Assembly: GCA_043720875.1 (NCBI GenBank)
Contig: JAYSRU010000165.1
Coordinates: 1 to 35,058, forward strand
DNA length: 35,058 bases
Source of the DNA: JAYSRU01 sp043720875
GTDB lineage: Bacteria > Bacteroidota > Bacteroidia > Flavobacteriales_D > Crocinitomicaceae
Direction: 5' to 3'
Shown here: positions 1 to 7,720 of the stretch, piece after piece
Position numbering within the stretch: position 1 is the first letter of the stretch
Layout of the letters: every line of letters starts with the position of its first letter
Made by a program: the position numbers and the translations under genes
Notes under the pieces: generated by a model
What the model saw: the letters and a program-made list of their open reading frames with translations, nothing else
The model's database searches: none
Told to the model about the DNA's origin: nothing

Positions 1-1
1 G

Positions 2-679
2 GAAGAAAATGTTCATTTTATAGAGGAGTACTTAATCTACAATAGCATTGATCGTGTGTACTTGGCGGTGGCGGAAAAAGATTCTTCGATAGCCGAAAAA
101 ATTGAATTAGCAAAAGCACTAAACGAACATGAAATTGCGGTAGAGCTAATGGTGGGTAAGAATAAATTGATTTCATCGTCGAACATTACTGAAGAAATTG
201 GTAAATTGATAGCGAAATTCCCTAAAGACAGCTATGCTTCTATTCATTTGGATATTGAGCCCCACACCTTGCCGAATTATAAAGAGAATAAAGTTGAGTT
301 ATTGGAACAGTTAATACAGCGGACCAAAGAAATGAGTATTTATTGTAAAGCAAATAGTTTGAAATTATCAATGGATATTCCGCTGCATTACCCAGATACT
401 GTTGTGAAGCAATTGATTGAAATTGTTGACCGCGTTCATTTTATGTGTTATGAAAATGTGAAAACGGATTATTTGATTCGAAAACTTTCGGTATATAAAG
501 CGAATGCCGTAAAATTGAGCGTTGCGTTACGTGCGGAAGATTTTACAAATAGAATTGAAATTGAAAAATTAAGTCAAGAAATTAGACTTGCAACAACGAT
601 TAAAAATATAGATTATCACGACTTTAGCAGGTTTGTGAAAATGGACAAAACAACATTGAGTTCGGATGCGAAATATTAG
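2..679 (+). CDS. Putative TIM-barrel (glycosidase-like) protein of an exopolysaccharide operon, 5' partial
   Basis: The reading frame is open to the left edge, so the true start lies outside the window; the GTG at 56 is an internal valine. At least 225 residues are visible. Seen: alternating hydrophobic strands and amphipathic helices, with strand-end acidic motifs such as HLDIEPH and LSMDIP followed by VHFMCYENV. This pattern is typical of the C-terminal strands of a (beta/alpha)8 barrel like those of glycoside hydrolases and deacetylase-partner domains. The stop overlaps the start of the next gene by 14 bases, so translation is probably coupled. In synthase-dependent polysaccharide systems (Pel, PNAG, alginate) a barrel-fold hydrolase commonly trims the polymer, and that is the inferred role here. 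I do not recognise a named family, and the N-terminus (signal peptide or second domain) cannot be seen. Confidence 0.72.
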   Translation, partial: EENVHFIEEYLIYNSIDRVYLAVAEKDSSIAEKIELAKALNEHEIAVELMVGKNKLISSSNITEEIGKLIAKFPKDSYASIHLDIEPHTLPNYKENKVELLEQLIQRTKEMSIYCKANSLKLSMDIPLHYPDTVVKQLIEIVDRVHFMCYENVKTDYLIRKLSVYKANAVKLSVALRAEDFTNRIEIEKLSQEIRLATTIKNIDYHDFSRFVKMDKTTLSSDAKY

Positions 680-1790
680 TTTTAAAAGAAAAGAGTCAGT
701 TTTAAGAACCTTGGATATTCAAAAGGATCCACGGGGAAAAAAGCCAATTAATTGGGATAGAATAATTTACCTCATCATTCTTTTCTTTGCTTTATTTTTC
801 TTTGGAAGGTATCTCATTAACACTTATTTTTTCATTGAAGCGGATGGTCATGTTTTGTTTGACACTGTTACGATAAAAAATACAGATGATTGCAGAATTA
901 TTGATTTCTATATTAAAGAAGGAGATGAAGTAAAGGCAGGAGATTCCTTATTCAGTTTTATTCCCGATTCAGATGCACGCGGAGGTGGAAGTGGAGCGGG
1001 TAGTGCTTTTGGCACGAAAGAATTTGCCATGCAAGTAACCAAACCGGCAGATCTTTCATGGGCGGAGAAAGAAATTTTTAAAACTACGGAAGAAATCAAA
1101 CTGCAACAACTGCAATACCGAGAGTATTCCAATTTGGTAGGGTTGTATCGCAAAGAACTCAAAAGAATTGAAAATGAAGTGATGTTGGATGCGTTGCCTA
1201 GAAATAGGTTGGACGATCAATTGGAGAAAATAAATGAAATGGAGATTCAACTTCAAATCACGAAAGGAAAAATCAATGCATTTCAAGCATCATTAGTGAG
1301 TTTGGAAGGTATGAAGCGTAATTTGGACGCGGTTACGAACGTTACCAGTAAAGGAAGTGGGGTTGCCGTGAGTGCTGGTGGATCTGGTGGCGGAGCTTAT
1401 GGTGGTAAGAAGATATTTTATTCTCCATTGGACGGTACGATCACGGATGTTCGAAAAAATGAGTTTGAAGTTGCCCTAAAGACAGAAGATATTTTAGCTA
1501 TTCATAAACCCAACAACGTTTTTATAAAATCGTTTTTTCAGCAATCTGATTTGAAATCATTGAAAAAAGGAGATAAAGTGGATATTGAGTTTCCAGATGG
1601 AACAAAAAGCGTTGGTATTATTGAACGTTTTTACCTTGCCACTTATCGTTTACCCGAAGAGTTTCAAAAAAAATATGAACCTACCACAAGAAGTTTATCC
1701 GCAGATGTTTATCCGCTATCTCGAGAAGATTTATTGCGTTGGAGAATGTATTATAAAATGGGAGTTAAAATAACCAAAACCAAGTATTAA
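666..1790 (+). CDS. HlyD/Alg44-like membrane fusion (periplasmic adaptor) protein
   Basis: 374 residues. A basic cytoplasmic stretch is followed by one membrane helix (about residues 33-51), then a half biotinyl/lipoyl-like motif (IDFYIKEGDEVKAGDSLFSFI). A Gly/Ser-rich linker (about 106-112) leads to an alpha-helical hairpin rich in Glu, Lys and Leu (about 125-215). A second Gly-rich linker (about 236-247) follows, then the returning barrel (FYSPLDGTITDVRKNEF) and a beta-barrel (GDKVDIEFPDGTKSVGIIERF). This is the order of HlyD-family adaptors. Next to a processive glycosyltransferase it most resembles the Alg44 type of adaptor that links an inner-membrane synthase to export. The start at 666 lies inside the end of the preceding gene, and the stop shares a base with the next start (TAATG). 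Membership of the adaptor superfamily is secure; the transported polymer is unknown. Confidence 0.85.
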   Translation: MRNISFKRKESVLRTLDIQKDPRGKKPINWDRIIYLIILFFALFFFGRYLINTYFFIEADGHVLFDTVTIKNTDDCRIIDFYIKEGDEVKAGDSLFSFIPDSDARGGGSGAGSAFGTKEFAMQVTKPADLSWAEKEIFKTTEEIKLQQLQYREYSNLVGLYRKELKRIENEVMLDALPRNRLDDQLEKINEMEIQLQITKGKINAFQASLVSLEGMKRNLDAVTNVTSKGSGVAVSAGGSGGGAYGGKKIFYSPLDGTITDVRKNEFEVALKTEDILAIHKPNNVFIKSFFQQSDLKSLKKGDKVDIEFPDGTKSVGIIERFYLATYRLPEEFQKKYEPTTRSLSADVYPLSREDLLRWRMYYKMGVKITKTKY

Positions 1791-3205
1791 TGTCAACAGA
1801 AGTAAGTTTTCATCCTGAAAAAAGTTTAATAGAGTACGCTGGCAAAAAGTACTTATTGGTTTCTCCTACAAAGGAATTGCGTATTGAACGGTCGTTGGAT
1901 TATGCCGGAATTATTATTGATGCGAAAGGTGTGGAATTCACCCGAATGATCGTGAAAAGAATCCGCGGTCATTTCAATCCTGAAATCTATTTAAAGCCAA
2001 TTTTACTCTTAAATGGAAATGCGCACCGAGATTCGTTTATTAGAAATTTAATAGACGGAATGATTTATTCACCAGAACAAATCACGTTAGTGCATGCAAA
2101 TGTTGAAGCGATAATAGAAAAAATAAAGGATTTGACATTCATGAATTCTGTTTCGCTCGAGGCTCAAATAATTTCTAAATTAATGTGCTGGTGTTATACG
2201 CGTGAAAATGATATACTCGAGCCAATCCCTTACACGTTCTCGAACATCAATTATTCATATCCATTTTTGGCATGTAGTTTCGAATATCAAGAAGAACATC
2301 AAGTACTAGAGATATTAGAAATTTGTCAAAAAGAAGGATTAGTTAGTGGTGAATTTTTTGACCGCGTTTATTTATGTTGCAATTGCAGTTCTGGGTCCTT
2401 AAGCATCCGTGAAACTTGCCCGAAATGTGGATCAGCAAATAACGATTCTTTTGATGTAGTTCATCATTTTCCTTGTGCATATGTTGGTCCAATTACAGAT
2501 TTTACCAACGAATTGGATGATCAGATGGATTGCCCTAAGTGTTCTAAGCGTCTTAAGCATATTGGAGTAGATTATGATAAGCCAAGTGTTCTCCACTTAT
2601 GTAATACGTGCGGACATCGCTTTCAAGATTACAATGTTTATGCGAAATGTATGAGTTGTACGTTTGATAACAACGTAGAACAGCTTGTTTCCAAAGAAAT
2701 TAAAACATACCGTGTAACAAAAAAAGGGCAACTTACTGCAATTAATGGATATGTAACAACACCGAAAGACATAGATGAAATAATTGGTACCGTTAAGATC
2801 GATACGTTTAAAACAATGGTTAAATATGAAATTGAACGACTACGTCAAACGGAAGGAAGTTCAAATATTGTTGCTATTAACATCAAAAATGCCGGTCAAG
2901 TTTATGCAAAAGTGGGCAGCAAAGCGCAACAATCATTATTGAAAGATATGGTTACGGAAATTCGAACATCCATACGATCTTCTGACATGATAACTTTTTA
3001 TAGCTCCAACATCATTCTAATCAACATGAATGAAATTCCAACAAAAATTTGTAATCGAATTGTTGATGAAATTTTGGGTCTATTAAGACGATTGATTGAA
3101 ACTAATTTCAGGGATTTAACCTTGGAGCTAGAAGGTCGCGTGCAACAACTGAACTACAATTTAACCAGTGAGTTACAAATTCAACAGGTGATCAGCAATT
3201 TCTAA
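1790..3205 (+). CDS. TackOD1 zinc-ribbon protein with degenerate GGDEF domain (putative c-di-nucleotide receptor)
   Basis: 471 residues, no membrane segment, so probably cytoplasmic. Residues about 1-110 form an alpha/beta receiver-like region. Residues about 120-295 match the TackOD1 metal-binding output domain as I know it: Cys pairs at 196/199, 210/213, 248/251, 271/274 and 287/290, and the hallmark IGVDYDKP at 258-265. Residues about 334-450 align with a GGDEF fold: a predicted helix, the strand IVAINIKNAG where active enzymes have metal-binding Asp residues, VGSKAQQSLLKDMV in place of the GHxxGD..L helix, and then RSSDMITFYSSNII. The signature is SSNII (405-409) instead of GGDEF, so diguanylate cyclase activity is very unlikely. 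The inhibitory-site RxxD (R396-D399) is kept at the canonical spacing. The inferred role is sensing or regulation of the synthase encoded next door. Translation is probably coupled through TAATG upstream, and the next gene starts 5 bases later. Confidence 0.8.
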   Translation: MSTEVSFHPEKSLIEYAGKKYLLVSPTKELRIERSLDYAGIIIDAKGVEFTRMIVKRIRGHFNPEIYLKPILLLNGNAHRDSFIRNLIDGMIYSPEQITLVHANVEAIIEKIKDLTFMNSVSLEAQIISKLMCWCYTRENDILEPIPYTFSNINYSYPFLACSFEYQEEHQVLEILEICQKEGLVSGEFFDRVYLCCNCSSGSLSIRETCPKCGSANNDSFDVVHHFPCAYVGPITDFTNELDDQMDCPKCSKRLKHIGVDYDKPSVLHLCNTCGHRFQDYNVYAKCMSCTFDNNVEQLVSKEIKTYRVTKKGQLTAINGYVTTPKDIDEIIGTVKIDTFKTMVKYEIERLRQTEGSSNIVAINIKNAGQVYAKVGSKAQQSLLKDMVTEIRTSIRSSDMITFYSSNIILINMNEIPTKICNRIVDEILGLLRRLIETNFRDLTLELEGRVQQLNYNLTSELQIQQVISNF

Positions 3206-3210
3206 AACGT

Positions 3211-4518
3211 ATGGACGGTTGGGAAGATTTCTTTGATTACCTCTCTTCTTTGGGCGTTCAGCGGTTCATTCGAATTTTCTGGTTTTTTGTGTTTTTTGAA
3301 TTATTGCGCTTCATGTTTCTTGATTTTGTTTTGTTGTTTTCCGACCTTATGAAACGTACGTTGTCTCGCAAAAGAATAAAAGAGGCGCTGTATAGAATGA
3401 ACCTTGAATTGCCCTTGATTTCGGTTATTGTGCCGGGTAAAAACGAAGGAAAACATTTATATAAACTCTCTCAATCTTTAAAGGAACAAACGTATAAAAA
3501 CATTGAAATTATTGTGGTTTGCGATGGTTCCGATGATGATACGCCAATAATTGCAAGAGATTTAGAAAAAAATGGTTTCATCGATCAATTTATTCGCAAC
3601 GAAGTGCGTGGAGGTAAAGCCTCTGCAGCAAACACGGCATTACGTTTTAGTAAGGGTAAGTTTATTGTCCATTTAGATGCCGATTGTAGTTATGATAGAG
3701 ATGCAATCGAACAAGTTATTTTACCATTTTACCTAGATGAAAAAGTAGGAGCGGTGGGTGGAAACGTGATGGTTCGAAATTATAAAGAATCTTTATGTAC
3801 CACGTTACAAGCCATCGAATATTATGATACAATTTCAATTGGACGTGTTGTAGCGAGTCATTTAGGAACTTATCGGATTGTTTCAGGCGCTTTCGGAGCA
3901 TTTAGAGCGGATATCATGTCCAAAATTCAAGGTTGGGACATTGGCCCTGGATTGGACGGAGATATCACCGTGAAAATAAGGAAAATTGGCTATAAAATTA
4001 AGTTTGCCCCGAATGCCGTTTGCCTCACGTCGGTTCCAAATACATTCAAGAAATTAGCGAAGCAACGTTTGCGATGGGATAAAAGTTTGATTCGTTTTAG
4101 AATCAGAAAACACCGCGATGTGTTTTATCCTAATCAGCATTTTTCATTTGCAAATTTTTTCACCTTTCTTGAAAATGTCACCTATAATATCGTCTTGAAT
4201 TTCAAGTGGTACTTGTATGCTTTTGATATGGTGATGAATTACCCAACGCAAATGGAATTCATTCTTCTCACTAATTTATTCTTGTATACTGCTTCGAATT
4301 ATGTTAAGTTTATTGGCTTTGCAATATTTCGACCGCAGAAAAATGCAGGCATTGCATATTTTATTTTGTACATTCCTTGCATGGTTGTCTATTTTGGGTA
4401 TTATCTTCGCTTCGTGCGAACCAGGGCTTATTTGCAAGAGATATTCCTTAAAACTTCATATAAGGATCCTTGGAATCCAGAAAAAACTTCAGTTCACGCC
4501 AAAAGAATGGGAATATGA
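3211..4518 (+). CDS. Processive family-2 glycosyltransferase (polysaccharide synthase)
   Basis: 435 residues. An N-terminal membrane helix (about 18-45) precedes a GT-A domain: VIVPGKNEG, UDP-binding DGSDDDT (D105), the DxD motif DADC (D156/D158), an acceptor-site acidic motif LDGDIT (D249/D251) and the QRLRW motif (Q285-W289) of processive synthases. At least three C-terminal membrane helices follow (about 310-410). This is the layout of PgaC, cellulose-synthase-like and hyaluronan-synthase-like enzymes, which polymerise an NDP-sugar and push the chain across the inner membrane. The sugar cannot be read from the sequence. No PilZ domain is present, so control by cyclic dinucleotides, if any, would have to come through another protein such as the degenerate GGDEF protein upstream. 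The stop overlaps the next start by 4 bases (ATGA). Confidence 0.92.
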   Translation: MDGWEDFFDYLSSLGVQRFIRIFWFFVFFELLRFMFLDFVLLFSDLMKRTLSRKRIKEALYRMNLELPLISVIVPGKNEGKHLYKLSQSLKEQTYKNIEIIVVCDGSDDDTPIIARDLEKNGFIDQFIRNEVRGGKASAANTALRFSKGKFIVHLDADCSYDRDAIEQVILPFYLDEKVGAVGGNVMVRNYKESLCTTLQAIEYYDTISIGRVVASHLGTYRIVSGAFGAFRADIMSKIQGWDIGPGLDGDITVKIRKIGYKIKFAPNAVCLTSVPNTFKKLAKQRLRWDKSLIRFRIRKHRDVFYPNQHFSFANFFTFLENVTYNIVLNFKWYLYAFDMVMNYPTQMEFILLTNLFLYTASNYVKFIGFAIFRPQKNAGIAYFILYIPCMVVYFGYYLRFVRTRAYLQEIFLKTSYKDPWNPEKTSVHAKRMGI

Positions 4519-7514
4519 AAAATGCAATACTCTTATGTTGTCTGTGCTTTCAAGGCATTTTCAACGCTCAATCGATCGTGTTAAATGAATTGTTAGTGCG
4601 TAATAACCTCGTTTTTGTGGATGAATTTCAAAGTTCTGAAACCGTACTTGAATTGTATAATCGATCGACGTTACCCGTAGCGTTAACAGATTATTATTTA
4701 AGCGACAAGGGGAATAATAAAACGAAGTTTCATCTTCCCAGCTTGAATTTGAATGCTGGAGAACACATCTTGATTATGATCGATAATCTTGATGTCATTG
4801 GAGTTAATATCCATGCTAATTTTAAGTTAGACACAGGAGATACGTTGTTTCTTTTTAAGAATAACTTGATGGAGGACCGAATTGTTCCGGTTGCACAGGC
4901 ATATAATACAAGCTACGGAAGGTTCCCAGATGGAGATTTGGGTGCATTTCAATATCAAAACGCTACCTTGAGTAATTCAAATACAATAGGTGTTACTACT
5001 TTTCCAATTGCTCCAAGTTCATTTACAATTCCTGGTTTGTTCGGAGTTGGAGGTAATGTTGCATTAAACAATGTTTCTAACGCAAAATATACAGTAAATG
5101 GCGATTCACCTTTATCATTGTCACAAGTGTATGGAACGTCAATAGTAGTTAATGATCCAAGTAGTTTACTCAACAAATGGTCAATGATTCCGACTAATCC
5201 GGGGTTGGTGTTTCCAGTTGGTGCTTATACCGCAAGTAGGGCAGATGATAGAGGTTGGTTGCCGCCCTACAATCACCAAGATCGGTTGTTTTTGATCCGA
5301 GCCAAAAATTTCTATGCAAATTCGATTAGTTCGGAAGAATTTGTGTTGCCTTTGTTTACCAATCCATCTTCTTCCAATTTACCCATCATTTGCTTAACAA
5401 CTGATTCTTTGGATCTGTTTTCTGATCAATCTGGCATCTACGTTTATGGTGCAAACCCTGACGGAAATTACACGAATACCGGTAGAGAATGGGAACGGAA
5501 AGCATACCTTCATCATTTCAATGCAGATGGTTCTTTGAATCAAAAACTTGCCGTCGGTTTGCGCATAAGTGGTGGCGGAAGCAGACATAGTTTACAAAAA
5601 ACGATGCGCGTGTATGCACGTAAAACCTATGATGCGAGTGATTTGATGTTATACGGGATCAAGCGATCTAAAGTGGTTTTACGCAGCGGCGGACATAGCC
5701 CAGAATGTGTGGGGAGAGATTATTTAGGGCATCAAGTGGCGAAAACGTTAGACATTGAACAAGCCAATCCTCAATTGTGTGTGGTGTATTTGAATGGAGA
5801 ATATTGGGGATTGCATGATCTGCGTGAATACGTCGATGTAGATTACATGGACGAAAAGTATAAGTTAAAAAAGGATGAAATCATATTATTAGATAATTTA
5901 TTCAATGTAAAAGAAGGCGAAACGTCGGTTCCTGATGCTTTTAGAGATCTAACAGATTGGACCGATGCTAATACTTTGGTGTTGGATCAAAATTATGAAT
6001 ACGTTGCGGATAGAGTGGATATAGAAAATTTTATTGATTTTTATAGCACCCAAATTTTCTTGGGAAATGCCGATTTTCCTACAACTAATATAGAGTTTTG
6101 GCGGGTTGAGAATGCTATCGGGAATAGTAAATGGCGTTTTAATTTAAAAGATTTGGATGGAAGTTTTGGCGGAAGTTGTGATACGGTTTACCGTTCATTC
6201 AATGCGTTGACTTATAATTTGCAAACTAGTTCGGCTGGCTGGATCCGTGCGGGTAAATTATTCCGCAATTTGTTAACTAACGAGGCATTCAAACTTAAAT
6301 TTAGCCTTCGTATGGCTGACTTAATAAACTCAAATTATAAGTCGTCGGTAATAAATCAAGGTTTAACAAAATATCAACTGGATATCAGTCAAAGTAGAGT
6401 AGACCATGTCAATCGTTGGAGATATCCTTCTGTTTCAACTACATTAGCAGACCGAATGCTAGAAACACCAACCTTAACGAAATGGGATGTTGTGATGGAT
6501 GGTCTAGAAGCGTTTTACAACAAACGTCCGAAAACTCAACGTAATAATGTGATGGCTCACTTTGCGTTTACTGATTCTGTCAACATTACATTAAACATAA
6601 ATTCGTTGGATCAAGGTGCTATTGCGTTCAATTCATTGGTAATCGATACATTCTTGATTGGCGCTAATACAATCCCGTATCCATGGAGCGGAGAGTATTT
6701 TCAAAACATCGAGAACAATTTTATTGCGGCAGCGCGACCGGGTTACAAATTACAATCTTGGACGGATGGAAACACACAAGCCATAAGAACGATTACAAGT
6801 AGCGCTGATGAAACAATTTCGGCCTTTTTTGAACCAGATTTAGGTTATTTGCCCATAATTATTAATGAAGCGACCACAAACGGTTCAACAGATTATCCGG
6901 ATAAATATAAGCAAACATCAGATTGGATAGAATTGTATAACCCAAATCCTTATCCCATTTATTTGGAAGGACTTTACCTTACCAATAATCCTTTTTTGTT
7001 GAATCAGTTTAAAATTCCAGCAGGGAAAGAAAGCATAATTCCTGCAAACGGATACGCTACCTTTTTCGCCTCAAATGTGCCTAAAAGAGGTCCGAAACAC
7101 CTCAATTTTGTTCTGAGTTCAACTGGAAGCACCGTTTATTTGGTAGATCGAAATGCCATGACTGTGCTGAGTTCAAAAGCAATTCCAGCAATGAATCCAG
7201 GAGAATCTTTCGGAACTTTCCCGAATGGAAGCGCAACGTGGCAAATATATACCAACACCAGTCCAAATGCAAATAATGATTTTGCTGGATTAGACGAGAA
7301 CAAGAATAAAATTATCGCGGCTTATCCAAATCCAACAACTGGAACACTTAACTTTTCGATGGAAGGAAATTATACGGTTTATTCCATGGACGGCAAAAAA
7401 TTAATTACCGAAGAAAAAACGAAAGCATTGAATTTAAGTAACCTGTCAAATGGAGTGTATTTAATCCGTCAGCTCGGCAAAAATGAAAGTCTAAAGGTAA
7501 TCGTGCAGCATTAA
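4515..7514 (+). CDS. Secreted CotH-kinase-family protein with lamin-tail domains and T9SS type A sorting domain
   Basis: 999 residues from the ATG at 4515, chosen because it places a signal peptide (MKNAILLCCLCFQGIFNAQS) at the N-terminus and forms an ATGA overlap with the glycosyltransferase; a longer frame from 4470 would bury that signal. Domains in order: lamin-tail domain (about 22-140); CotH kinase-like domain (about 300-640) with GLHDLREYVDVDYMD and WRFNLKDLDGSFGG; a small repeat-like beta domain (about 690-775, ending ISAFFEPD); second lamin-tail domain (about 782-880, IIINEATTNG..DWIELYNP); T9SS type A tail (about 936-999, YPNPTTGTLNF..LSNGVYLIRQ). CotH in Bacillus spores is an atypical protein kinase; here the protein should cross the outer membrane and may modify or hold the polymer or its partner proteins, which is inference. 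It is the last gene of the operon. Confidence 0.9.
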   Translation: MKNAILLCCLCFQGIFNAQSIVLNELLVRNNLVFVDEFQSSETVLELYNRSTLPVALTDYYLSDKGNNKTKFHLPSLNLNAGEHILIMIDNLDVIGVNIHANFKLDTGDTLFLFKNNLMEDRIVPVAQAYNTSYGRFPDGDLGAFQYQNATLSNSNTIGVTTFPIAPSSFTIPGLFGVGGNVALNNVSNAKYTVNGDSPLSLSQVYGTSIVVNDPSSLLNKWSMIPTNPGLVFPVGAYTASRADDRGWLPPYNHQDRLFLIRAKNFYANSISSEEFVLPLFTNPSSSNLPIICLTTDSLDLFSDQSGIYVYGANPDGNYTNTGREWERKAYLHHFNADGSLNQKLAVGLRISGGGSRHSLQKTMRVYARKTYDASDLMLYGIKRSKVVLRSGGHSPECVGRDYLGHQVAKTLDIEQANPQLCVVYLNGEYWGLHDLREYVDVDYMDEKYKLKKDEIILLDNLFNVKEGETSVPDAFRDLTDWTDANTLVLDQNYEYVADRVDIENFIDFYSTQIFLGNADFPTTNIEFWRVENAIGNSKWRFNLKDLDGSFGGSCDTVYRSFNALTYNLQTSSAGWIRAGKLFRNLLTNEAFKLKFSLRMADLINSNYKSSVINQGLTKYQLDISQSRVDHVNRWRYPSVSTTLADRMLETPTLTKWDVVMDGLEAFYNKRPKTQRNNVMAHFAFTDSVNITLNINSLDQGAIAFNSLVIDTFLIGANTIPYPWSGEYFQNIENNFIAAARPGYKLQSWTDGNTQAIRTITSSADETISAFFEPDLGYLPIIINEATTNGSTDYPDKYKQTSDWIELYNPNPYPIYLEGLYLTNNPFLLNQFKIPAGKESIIPANGYATFFASNVPKRGPKHLNFVLSSTGSTVYLVDRNAMTVLSSKAIPAMNPGESFGTFPNGSATWQIYTNTSPNANNDFAGLDENKNKIIAAYPNPTTGTLNFSMEGNYTVYSMDGKKLITEEKTKALNLSNLSNGVYLIRQLGKNESLKVIVQH

Positions 7515-7720
7515 ATTTGGTTCACATTTAGCGCCCGAAGTTTTGATAACAATAGAATACAATTTAAAGCGTTTAATGACTGTTGCGCTGCGTTCAAATT
7601 AACGAATTTATTGAATTTCGCTCACCCGTTAACGGTTGTTATTGAGTGGGCTAAGTATTAAAAATTACGAAGAGTGGATGATTTTGCAACGGTCTTGTTA
7701 AGTTTCATTAGTTTTGCATT
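7515..7720. other. Intergenic region, 206 bases
   Basis: No gene or RNA found. It has no hairpin with a T-run that would clearly end the exopolysaccharide operon. It holds a 10-base palindrome CCGTTAACGG at 7626-7635 (possible operator, unsupported) and the promoter elements of the next gene at its right end. Confidence 0.5.
7709..7716 (+). promoter_or_regulatory. Bacteroidota -7 promoter element (TAnnTTTG)
   Basis: TAGTTTTG matches the -7 consensus exactly, and a TTTG at 7683-7686 lies 22 bases upstream as a possible -33 element. Transcription would begin within a few bases of the ATG at 7721, giving a leaderless message. A weaker alternative (TGATTTTG, 7679-7686) would give a 30-base leader. 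Confidence 0.55.

Noticed and set aside
56..58. GTG as the start of the first gene
   Set aside because: The frame stays open to base 2 with sensible protein sequence (EENVHFIEEYLIYNSIDR), so this GTG is internal and the gene is cut by the window edge.
2792..3140. Active diguanylate cyclase
   Set aside because: The GGDEF motif is SSNII and the metal-binding aspartates are missing.
4470..4514. Longer N-terminus for the CotH-like protein
   Set aside because: It would put 15 charged residues ahead of a clear signal peptide; the ATG at 4515 with its ATGA overlap is the better start.
7515..7720. Terminator for the exopolysaccharide operon
   Set aside because: No stable hairpin followed by a T-run was found; the CCGTTAACGG palindrome is too short and lacks a T-run.
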